From Thermoproteota archaeon (GTDB lineage: Archaea > Thermoproteota > Thermoprotei > Thermoproteales > Thermocladiaceae), in assembly GCA_013153895.1 (NCBI GenBank), contig JAADDN010000036.1, forward strand, positions 1 to 5,144: a DNA stretch of 5,144 nt. The letters are read 5' to 3'. The notes beneath the pieces were generated by a model. That model was given only the letters and a program-made list of their open reading frames with translations. It was not told where the DNA came from and ran no database searches. Positions within the stretch are counted from its first letter, which is position 1. Each line of letters begins with the position of its first letter. The translations under genes were made by a program, and so were the position numbers. Below are positions 1 through 5,122 of this stretch, one piece after another.

Positions 1-338
1 GTGAGAACTGTACCTATAGTATAAGCATACTATACTCACCAAAACTAGCAAAATACATTGGAGTATTCAAACACAGTAACAGAAGCATCATCATTGGACT
101 AGAAGACTGCTCATGTTGCGACTTTGATAAGAGAGACGAGGTACTTAATATCACAATTCTAAGAAACATGACGCATATAGTGATACTACAATCAAAAGGA
201 GAATTCAGCCATAGACTCTACATTAACAACAGCTTAGTATACTATAAGCCACCCGGAGTAACTAGGTACGACATAGATCTAGGAAACTACCCAATGAAAT
301 GCTGGTCTAGAAAACACTGTTACGGAATCTGTAAATAA
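1..338 (+). CDS. 3' end of a putative secreted or surface glycoprotein (5' partial)
   Basis: A reading frame is open from the window edge (first full codon at base 3) to TAA at 336-338, about 111 residues. The true start lies upstream: the first in-frame ATG (168) would discard half of a clean frame. I do not recognise the family. The fragment has seven cysteines, three clustered as C-S-C-C at bases 108-119 with the others near the two ends. It also has five N-x-S/T sequons (NCT, NRS, NIT, NMT, NNS at bases 6, 78, 147, 165 and 225). Alternating hydrophobic residues (SIIIGLE, HIVILQS) suggest beta-strands, and no transmembrane segment is visible. Sequons plus paired cysteines suggest an exported, disulfide-stabilised, glycosylated domain, so a signal peptide or anchor would be expected in the missing N-terminus. 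Codon third positions favour A and C. The coding call is fairly sure; the location is inferred. Confidence 0.75.
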   Translation, partial: ENCTYSISILYSPKLAKYIGVFKHSNRSIIIGLEDCSCCDFDKRDEVLNITILRNMTHIVILQSKGEFSHRLYINNSLVYYKPPGVTRYDIDLGNYPMKCWSRKHCYGICK

Positions 339-372
339 TGTATAGTGGATTTATCTAGTTCTCTAAAAACGC

Positions 373-392
373 AACCACATTTATATGCGGTT
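373..392 (+). promoter_or_regulatory. TATA-like element inside an imperfect palindrome
   Basis: AACCACAT (373-380) and ATGCGGTT (385-392) form an eight-base inverted repeat with one mismatch around the tetranucleotide TTAT. The centre, TTTATATG at 380-387, resembles an archaeal TATA box. Transcription from it would begin near 410, but no gene starts nearby and T-tracts follow at 401-407 and 425-429. It may drive a short RNA, give an attenuated leader for the operon, or be an operator. A chance match is possible. Confidence 0.3.
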
Positions 393-397
393 CAAAC

Positions 398-434
398 TAA
401 TTTTCTTACGAGTAATATATGCTATTTTTCGTTT
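398..434 (+). terminator. Candidate T-rich terminator after the partial surface-protein gene
   Basis: Two T-rich stretches lie 60-95 bases after the stop at 338: TTTTCTT at 401-407 and a run of five T at 425-429 followed by CGTTT. Archaeal RNA polymerases can terminate at oligo-T without a hairpin, so these are plausible stop sites for the upstream transcript. They also argue against a long leader that would start near 410 and run into the operon at 569. Confidence 0.35.
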
Positions 435-459
435 AGCACGATATTATTGCAATAGGCTA

Positions 460-476
460 TCTAGCGTAGTGCTAGA
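460..476 (+). repeat. Small hairpin (6-base arms, 5-base loop)
   Basis: TCTAGC at 460-465 and GCTAGA at 471-476 are perfect reverse complements around the loop GTAGT. The 10-base perfect palindrome TATTGCAATA lies just upstream at 445-454. These could be protein-binding sites or RNA structure in a leader. Short inverted repeats are common in AT-rich gaps, so significance is uncertain. Confidence 0.35.
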
Positions 477-505
477 GAGAAGGATAATATTTGTTAACGA
501 ATGAA

Positions 506-550
506 AATAACTAGATGAAATTTAGATAATTGTTTAAAGCTCTAGTTATT
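506..550. repeat. Perfect 10-base inverted repeat flanking the likely operon promoter
   Basis: AATAACTAGA at 506-515 and TCTAGTTATT at 541-550 are exact reverse complements separated by 25 bases. The heptamer TCTAGTT also occurs at 354-360. The arms bracket the TATA-like bases proposed as the promoter of the three-gene operon. This is the geometry expected of a dimeric operator, or of a stem in a leader RNA if transcription starts upstream. The repeat is visible directly; regulation is inferred. Confidence 0.5.
517..540 (+). promoter_or_regulatory. Candidate core promoter of the three-gene operon
   Basis: This stretch contains TATA-like TTTAGATA (521-528) and TTTAAAG (533-539), preceded by purines (GAAA) that could serve as a BRE. 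Archaeal spacing of about 25 bases puts initiation near 550-562, leaving a very short leader before the ATG at 569. A near copy of the second element, ATTGTTTAAAAG, recurs at 548-559; it lies too close to the ATG to be a TATA box for that start. The exact box is uncertain. Confidence 0.4.
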
Positions 551-568
551 GTTTAAAAGTAGGTAGTA

Positions 569-1207
569 ATGGTGAGGGCTACTGATATTGAAGCACTTTT
601 TGAAAAATATTTGGAAGCTCAAGATCTCGCTTATGCTGACACACTTAGACTAGTACTCACGTATGGTTTAGGATGTGGTAGCACCGTACTGATACGTTAT
701 GGCAGGATAGCTATACTGAACGATGTGCTTAATGAACTTAGAGAAAGAGGTATAGATTTCTCGAAGTATAATCCTCAGTTAACGTTTGAAGATTTGCCCT
801 TACCCATTGGTGAAACAGCTATAGCGATGTTCAAGAAACGTTTTCTTAGTCTAGTATGGGAGTCCTCTATAAAGAACTTAACAGATGTGACGGAACAATC
901 CTTGAAGATGCTGTGTCTGATAGTGTATAGAAAGTATAACTGGTCAAAGTGTAACATCTTTCCATGCACTGTAGATGTGCAAAAACTTGCAGAAGCATAC
1001 GAGCTCGTATATGGGGAGAATCTACAACAAGATGTCTTTTCTAAGATAATAGCCGATCTTATAAGGCTGTATATATTAGATTATATTGGAGGTCTTGTTC
1101 GTACTCTATATTGGACTCCTTTTATCGGAGAAATCTGTAACTTTATGAAACAAGCTCTACGGTACGAGCTTATAGTTGAGTTAAGACCTAAACCAGGTGA
1201 AGAATGA
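569..1207 (+). CDS. Uncharacterised protein with a possible winged-helix C-terminus, operon gene 1
   Basis: This gene encodes 212 residues; I do not recognise the family. The start is the ATG at 569 with a weak Shine-Dalgarno site (AGGTAG, 561-566); the GTG directly after it is an alternative. The N-terminal half (about 5-100) is mostly helical and holds a glycine-rich segment, GLGCGST at 33-39, which lacks the lysine of a Walker A motif. Residues 108-190 look like a winged helix-turn-helix: a helix (SLKMLCLIVYRKY), a second helix (VDVQKLAEAYELVYG), a third (QQDVFSKIIADLIRLYIL) and a hairpin-like wing (DYIGGLVRTLYWTPF). If so, it may bind DNA, either as the nuclease's specificity partner or as regulator of its own operon, whose promoter lies inside an inverted repeat. 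The TGA stop overlaps the next gene's ATG, implying coupled translation. The fold is inferred by eye, and a protein-protein winged helix is equally possible. Confidence 0.88.
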   Translation: MVRATDIEALFEKYLEAQDLAYADTLRLVLTYGLGCGSTVLIRYGRIAILNDVLNELRERGIDFSKYNPQLTFEDLPLPIGETAIAMFKKRFLSLVWESSIKNLTDVTEQSLKMLCLIVYRKYNWSKCNIFPCTVDVQKLAEAYELVYGENLQQDVFSKIIADLIRLYILDYIGGLVRTLYWTPFIGEICNFMKQALRYELIVELRPKPGEE

Positions 1208-2418
1208 GAGTCCCCACGTTATCTGAGATAAAACAGGAAATTAAGAAGCGTGTATCTTACATACATGCTTTAGCTATTGAGCTTTTAAAGGTACAGGAAC
1301 GTTGCGCACAAGCTTCAAACAAGTATTTCGACGAACTTGATACGTTTTTGCAAGAAGCACTGTTAGCAGGGCTGGATGATACAGGCAAGTACTCAGAGAA
1401 TGCACTTGCACTACTATATAGAGACATTGTCGGAATCGAACTCGCGAATTCTGAGCTGCTTGTTAGACTCCTTAGAAGAGGAGAGCAACCGAAGGTTCGT
1501 ATCATCTACATCCCTAAACCAGAGATCTGGCGTTCAATTAAATTTATAGAAAAGATCTCTAAAAGAATACTCGACATTGTAGGTACGGAATTTGTATCTG
1601 TAAGCATAAACAAGCCTATAGACTTTGCCGAGAAATTTACAGAACTAATTAATGAGCTGATTAGGATATTACCACAATTCAATAATACAATCTTATTTAT
1701 TTGGTCTCTAGCCGATAATATATACTGGTATCTCTCAGAAGTATCAAAACCTGAAAATAACATATATCCAAATTTACTTGAATTAAAAGATGTTTTAGAA
1801 GGACTTGGATTAAAAACAATAAGATCTTGGAACAAACAGAAATACGAAGAATACAAGATACTAGGATACGAAGACTACGCGACAGCTATATGCACAGAAC
1901 ATTCTCTAAAATTTTCACTGTTTAACTTAAAGGAATGTAACACGCTAGGAGGATCAGTATGTAAGCTTATAGAATTATCATATGAACTCTTACGCAACCT
2001 TTCCTCATCTCACTTATATACTAAATGGTTCATAAATATCAAGGACTTTGAAAGAGAAATCGTACTGAGGTTACAGGAATCTATAGATCAGACATATAAC
2101 ATATTCAAACCAACACTCCCTGATCATCGCGAACAAATAGTTGCGCCACTGAAACTAAAACTATCTACCGATTTAGAGTTATCATTGGCTGATTTAAGAG
2201 GCATTCGTCATAGATTGTTTATCGATCAGGCGCGCGAGGATGGGTCTCTTTCATTCGGCTGGGCTGTGATATTACACTGGTACGATAATAACCTTATAGT
2301 GAGACACAAGATACCGCTATTTGATATGCTCGATCTAATTGCGCCATTCATGTTCTTAAGGTTAATTGATCTTATTATCGTCATGAACGAGAACGCTTTT
2401 GTACTACTGTCAAGGTGA
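1204..2418 (+). CDS. Uncharacterised mostly helical protein, operon gene 2
   Basis: This gene encodes 404 residues of no family I recognise. The ATG at 1204 overlaps the previous stop (ATGA) and follows a good AGGTGA Shine-Dalgarno site at 1195-1200. Residues 6-52 form long charged helices that could be coiled coil (IKQEIKKRVSYI, then KVQERCAQASNKYFDEL). A strand follows (VRIIYIPKP, 98-106), then helix-rich sequence to about 300. The last 90 residues differ: SLADLRGIRHRLFIDQ at 327-342, a probable beta-hairpin (LSFGWAVILHWYDNNLIVRHK) and a hydrophobic stretch (LFDMLDLIAPFMFLRLIDL, 372-390). The aspartates in that stretch argue for a buried helix or interface rather than a membrane segment. 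No nucleotide-binding, zinc-binding or nuclease motif is visible. Its position between a possible DNA-binding protein and a nuclease suggests a structural or bridging subunit. Its stop codon lies within the next gene's Shine-Dalgarno site. Confidence 0.88.
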   Translation: MRVPTLSEIKQEIKKRVSYIHALAIELLKVQERCAQASNKYFDELDTFLQEALLAGLDDTGKYSENALALLYRDIVGIELANSELLVRLLRRGEQPKVRIIYIPKPEIWRSIKFIEKISKRILDIVGTEFVSVSINKPIDFAEKFTELINELIRILPQFNNTILFIWSLADNIYWYLSEVSKPENNIYPNLLELKDVLEGLGLKTIRSWNKQKYEEYKILGYEDYATAICTEHSLKFSLFNLKECNTLGGSVCKLIELSYELLRNLSSSHLYTKWFINIKDFEREIVLRLQESIDQTYNIFKPTLPDHREQIVAPLKLKLSTDLELSLADLRGIRHRLFIDQAREDGSLSFGWAVILHWYDNNLIVRHKIPLFDMLDLIAPFMFLRLIDLIIVMNENAFVLLSR

Positions 2419-2419
2419 T
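2412..2419 (+). promoter_or_regulatory. Shine-Dalgarno site that sets the start of operon gene 3
   Basis: AAGGTGAT is a near-perfect match to the archaeal anti-Shine-Dalgarno and sits 6 bases before the ATG at 2426. It contains the TGA stop (2416-2418) of the preceding gene, so ribosomes ending gene 2 terminate on the initiation site of gene 3. This favours ATG 2426 over the in-frame TTG at 2399, which has no such site. Confidence 0.8.
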
Positions 2420-2425
2420 ACACTA

Positions 2426-4273
2426 ATGCCTTCGGACACGGGTCTTTTCGAAACTAGAAGGCGTATATTGAATGAGAGTGCCGCAAATGTATCGGGAAGC
2501 ACTACCGGGTATCAATGTAATAGTGTAAAGTCTGATAATGTCCTCGAAAAAGAAGTAGGCTTATCACTTTCGGTCGATAGACGTCCGAGAAGAAGCGAAC
2601 AAGTATTTTCTATACGATTCTCAACATTTAAGATTCCTGAAATATATTTAAGTTCCTTAAATATAAGTCCTCTTCAAATAAAGCCGGCTATATCTCGATA
2701 TGTTAGTAAAGAACTCTTGAATTTAATCCAAAGAGTCTTATATAATAATGAGGAGCTTAATGTATGCTGTATTAAGCTTATTGATATTGATAGGAAGGTG
2801 CTTAATGTAAAGAGTGACGTTAAACGTAGCACTATTCTGATAAAGCCTAAGCTATGCGAGCCTCCTCACATAACAATAACGAAACTCGGCACACATAAAC
2901 TAAATGTTGAATCTAAGGTACTGAGAAGTCCTCATATAGTTCACGTCTCTGTTCAATCTCCTATAGAGATTAAATTAGTACAAGTTAATACTAAAGTACC
3001 CCAGATGTCACAGTCATGTACGGTGGATATTCCTTCAGTTTCGGATATACATGAAATTACTGATATCATCGATGTTAAAGATACAAAGGTAGAAACTGAA
3101 CTTAACAGTGGGCTTCTAGAGGAATCTTTGTTCGAGTTAGTATTTGAGTTTAAAAGTCCTTCTCTAGGAGGAAATAGTTTTTCTAGTGTAAAACCTGATC
3201 GTTTTGTCGTTTTTTATGTGTCAGAAAGTTTAGGAAGAGATTGGGAATCTCCATTATTGAGAATTTTTTCAGATATTTGCTCGCTTATTGCCGAAACTAT
3301 TGTTGGACAGTATCAGAAACCTAGAGATTATACGCTAAGTAATAAAGACAGAATGGAGGACCCTATTCCCACGATTTTGTTAGAGCATGTGGAGCCGGGA
3401 GTAATTCTCGTTATACGCTCTGAAAAATGTCTCGACGAAAAGTATATTCGTAACATATTGCGTGAAGCTGATCGTGCTAGGGTGTTAGGTTTCTTAGTCA
3501 TTAATAGAAGTGCGATACCTGAAAATGTATGGAGAGAGGAAGTTGAAATTCAGCCTGGACATAGACTTGATATTATTATTCGACCAAAGGTAAGCTTTGA
3601 AGAGCTTAAGAAAATGTTATGTATAGTGGCTGCAGCGTTGTCCGGATTTAGTATTAATGAGAAAGACCTCATGAATCAAGTGAGTAAAAATGTATTAGCA
3701 TTTGAGAAAATTGTCAGTATTGCTATTGGTGTATTCCGAAGGATTCTTGAGAGAGTTAATAATGACTTAGTGGTAGCTATGCTTAATAAGCCAAGCGTCG
3801 GCGAACAAGAAAGCGTTCTCCATAGGCTTCTCAAGGGTTGGGCTATATCATGGGTTATAAAGAAGTTCTTTAACGATAATATTGATCTTGCAAGGAATAG
3901 GATACATGTTGAGGAACAATTACCCTGCGGCGTCCCTGATATCTATGTTGAACTACCTAACGGTAAGAAGATGATAGTCGAAGTCAAGACTCTATTGGGG
4001 AAGGGAGTAAACCCCATATGGGATGAGCTGTACCATAACGAGCAAATTAGAAGATATGCATACTATGCAGATGAGGTTCTTATAATAGTACCACCATGGA
4101 TACCTGTACTATATACTAAAGCATTGATTAACGTACAGAGAACATTATGGCAAGACAAAGACCAAACATTAAGAAGAGTAAAAATAGTAACACTATACAC
4201 TACAAGCAACAAAAACGATATTATACCGATAGTAAAATACATAAAAATCGTTAAGCATAAACTTAAAAAGTAA
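2426..4273 (+). CDS. Large multidomain protein with C-terminal PD-(D/E)XK nuclease domain, operon gene 3
   Basis: This gene encodes 615 residues from the ATG at 2426. Residues 1-58 are polar and probably disordered. Residues 60-215 are strand-rich with degenerate repeats: LNVxSxVxRS at 126-135 recurs at 159-168, a 33-residue period, with a weaker third unit from about 181. Residues 258-410 read as an alpha/beta domain with strands RFVVFYVSE, GVILVIRSE, VLGFLVINR and RLDIIIRP. Helices follow to about 485. The C-terminus is a restriction-endonuclease-like fold: PD at 504-505, then strand MIVEVKT giving Glu519 and Lys521, then QIRRY (Gln540, Tyr544), the QxxxY motif seen in RecB/Cas4-type nucleases. 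A glutamate at 460 or 462 could complete the metal site. Catalytic residues look intact, so I infer an active metal-dependent DNA nuclease. No ATPase or helicase motif is seen, and the rest of the protein matches no family I know. Third-position base use changes sharply near the 3' end. Confidence 0.92.
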   Translation: MPSDTGLFETRRRILNESAANVSGSTTGYQCNSVKSDNVLEKEVGLSLSVDRRPRRSEQVFSIRFSTFKIPEIYLSSLNISPLQIKPAISRYVSKELLNLIQRVLYNNEELNVCCIKLIDIDRKVLNVKSDVKRSTILIKPKLCEPPHITITKLGTHKLNVESKVLRSPHIVHVSVQSPIEIKLVQVNTKVPQMSQSCTVDIPSVSDIHEITDIIDVKDTKVETELNSGLLEESLFELVFEFKSPSLGGNSFSSVKPDRFVVFYVSESLGRDWESPLLRIFSDICSLIAETIVGQYQKPRDYTLSNKDRMEDPIPTILLEHVEPGVILVIRSEKCLDEKYIRNILREADRARVLGFLVINRSAIPENVWREEVEIQPGHRLDIIIRPKVSFEELKKMLCIVAAALSGFSINEKDLMNQVSKNVLAFEKIVSIAIGVFRRILERVNNDLVVAMLNKPSVGEQESVLHRLLKGWAISWVIKKFFNDNIDLARNRIHVEEQLPCGVPDIYVELPNGKKMIVEVKTLLGKGVNPIWDELYHNEQIRRYAYYADEVLIIVPPWIPVLYTKALINVQRTLWQDKDQTLRRVKIVTLYTTSNKNDIIPIVKYIKIVKHKLKK

Positions 4274-4337
4274 CCAAGAGTTATAGATCTAGAGCTGTCT
4301 TGTCAACAATGTATTGCAACTAGGTCAACACTATCAT
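4274..4337. other. Short convergent gap with no clear terminator
   Basis: This is the space between the operon's stop and the last minus-strand open frame. The heptamer GTCAACA occurs twice (4302-4308 and 4324-4330). There is no oligo-T tract on the plus strand and no strong hairpin, so I cannot place the operon's terminator. Transcription may run on into the minus-strand genes. Confidence 0.4.
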
Positions 4338-4490
4338 CTACCTAAACTCAATACGTTTAAGCTCGTGCAATACTTTCAAAAACATGTTAGCAATGTTGCT
4401 ATACCCATATGATAGTACTTGTAATCCATTAACAAAATACTTATCAAAGAGGATGACCCTAACCTTAACTATGTTAAAGAATAGGAACAT
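4338..4490 (-). CDS. Possible small ORF of 50 residues, or remnant of a longer reading frame
   Basis: This minus-strand frame runs from ATG at 4490 to TAG at 4338. The product begins MFLFFNIVKVRVILFDKYF and ends KVLHELKRIEFR: a hydrophobic start and a charged, helix-like end. I do not recognise it. The frame is open further upstream, back to the TAA at 4539-4541 that ends the 33-residue ORF. The pair could therefore be one gene split by a nonsense codon, but the 16 codons between them lie in a pyrimidine-rich tract that does not look coding. No Shine-Dalgarno site precedes the ATG. CTTAAT about 25 bases upstream could be a weak TATA for a leaderless message. A 41-codon plus-strand frame (4384-4509) overlaps it and is a competing reading. 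Chance openness is possible. Confidence 0.3.
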   Translation of the reverse strand: MFLFFNIVKVRVILFDKYFVNGLQVLSYGYSNIANMFLKVLHELKRIEFR

Positions 4491-4493
4491 TAG

Positions 4494-4540
4494 AAGAAAG
4501 AGAGTGTGATTAAGGAAAGACTCAGAGAAGAGAGTGTTTT
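4494..4540 (-). terminator. Pyrimidine-rich tract behind the minus-strand membrane genes, with a 10-base direct repeat
   Basis: On the minus strand these bases are almost all C and T, directly after the 33-residue ORF's stop, as in many crenarchaeal terminator regions. On the plus strand the same bases are purine-rich and hold AAGAGAGTGT twice (4498-4507 and 4528-4537), exactly 30 bases apart. Termination here is a guess from composition and position. The longest uninterrupted T-run on the minus strand is only three, so it would be a weak terminator. Confidence 0.3.
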
Positions 4541-4640
4541 ATCCTACTCCTACTATCCTTAAGAGTCCTATTATTGTTAATAATGTTGCTACTGGTACTA
4601 GCCCTATAACTATTAGGGTCATAGTTCTTAGAGACTCCAT
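4539..4640 (-). CDS. Small hydrophobic membrane protein, 33 residues
   Basis: This minus-strand ORF runs from ATG at 4640 to TAA at 4539. The product has a short polar N-terminus (MESLRTM) followed by about 22 hydrophobic residues (TLIVIGLVPVATLLTIIG, then LLRIVGVG), a single predicted transmembrane helix with one arginine near its end. It starts 10 bases after the stop of the 145-residue membrane protein and uses the same ATA- and CTA-rich codons as that gene's 3' end. The two probably share a transcript, and the small protein may be its partner. No Shine-Dalgarno site is visible before the ATG. It is too small for family assignment. The alternative is a non-coding downstream sequence that happens to be open. 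Confidence 0.42.
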   Translation of the reverse strand: MESLRTMTLIVIGLVPVATLLTIIGLLRIVGVG

Positions 4641-4650
4641 ACGTATTTTA

Positions 4651-5088
4651 TTAGAGATGAATAATTCCTAATGCTGCTAGTCCAAATATTGTTCTTATTA
4701 TTGTTATTGTTATTCCAATGATGAGTAGTATTATGATGTCTTTTTCTTCGAGTGGTAGCATGGGTGGGTCTAGTAGTATGTTATCTATATCCTTTATTTG
4801 TCTACTCGTTCTTAGTAGACCTCTACTACATACTGCTAATGGTATTACAAGTCCCTGTAATACTGCTATGAATATTGTCACTAGAGCATTATTATGTATA
4901 ACATAGCTATATGCTACACATAGACCAGAAAACATCTGCCCAGACAAGACACAAACAATCGATAACGTCCACATTCTATACAACTCCCATAACCTAGACC
5001 TCCTATCACGTAACTCTTCTATAATGACCCTCCTCTCTTCTACTGTCTCAGCCTCCTGTAGCTTTCTTATTGCTTTGTCTAACTTCAC
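4651..5088 (-). CDS. Membrane protein with three predicted transmembrane segments, 145 residues
   Basis: I do not recognise a family. The best start is GTG at 5088: the frame is open upstream only to TAG at 5140-5142 and has no other start codon. No Shine-Dalgarno site precedes it, but a TATA-like sequence lies about 25 bases upstream, which fits leaderless initiation. Residues 1-38 are highly charged and helical (KAIRKLQEAETVEERR), possibly coiled coil. Predicted membrane segments are about 41-64, 67-88 and 117-141. The loop 89-116 is charged (RGLLRTSRQIKD, then LDPPMLPLEEKD). Positive charges before segment 1 and after segment 2 predict a cytoplasmic N-terminus and an external C-terminus. 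The gene converges on the nuclease operon and is followed by a tiny hydrophobic ORF. A scaffold or sensor role is possible, but nothing in the sequence specifies one. Confidence 0.75.
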   Translation of the reverse strand: MKLDKAIRKLQEAETVEERRVIIEELRDRRSRLWELYRMWTLSIVCVLSGQMFSGLCVAYSYVIHNNALVTIFIAVLQGLVIPLAVCSRGLLRTSRQIKDIDNILLDPPMLPLEEKDIIILLIIGITITIIRTIFGLAALGIIHL

Positions 5089-5109
5089 ATCTATGGCATA
5101 TGGATGTGG

Positions 5110-5122
5110 TATTAATATGATG
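5110..5122 (-). promoter_or_regulatory. Candidate TATA box for the membrane-protein gene
   Basis: The minus strand reads CATCATATTAATA here. Its centre, near 5115, lies about 27 bases upstream of the GTG at 5088, the normal archaeal distance from TATA box to transcription start. This predicts a leaderless mRNA and supports the GTG start. Evidence is motif and spacing only. Confidence 0.45.

Noticed and set aside
371..400. GGTTCAAAC near 389 as a tRNA T-loop
   Set aside because: The flanking arms do not pair as a tRNA and no anticodon or acceptor stem can be built around it.
665..690. Glycine-rich GLGCGST in gene 1 as a P-loop
   Set aside because: It lacks the Walker A lysine and no Walker B partner is evident.
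1257..1856. Two minus-strand frames opposite gene 2, and similar ones at 775-969 and 2226-2423
   Set aside because: They lie wholly or almost wholly opposite well-supported, translationally coupled genes and encode serine-rich, low-complexity products.
2399..2425. TTG at 2399 as the start of the nuclease gene, overlapping the end of gene 2
   Set aside because: ATG at 2426 has a near-perfect Shine-Dalgarno site 6 bases upstream; TTG 2399 has none and would add only nine residues inside gene 2's coding sequence.
4384..4509. A 41-codon plus-strand ORF downstream of the operon
   Set aside because: No Shine-Dalgarno site, a basic low-complexity end in the purine tract, and overlap with a slightly longer minus-strand frame. 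Neither is certain, but this one reads less like a protein.
4718..4906. Plus-strand 62-codon frame opposite the membrane protein
   Set aside because: Serine- and methionine-rich product typical of an antisense shadow; the minus-strand frame has well-formed transmembrane segments and a promoter-like upstream region.
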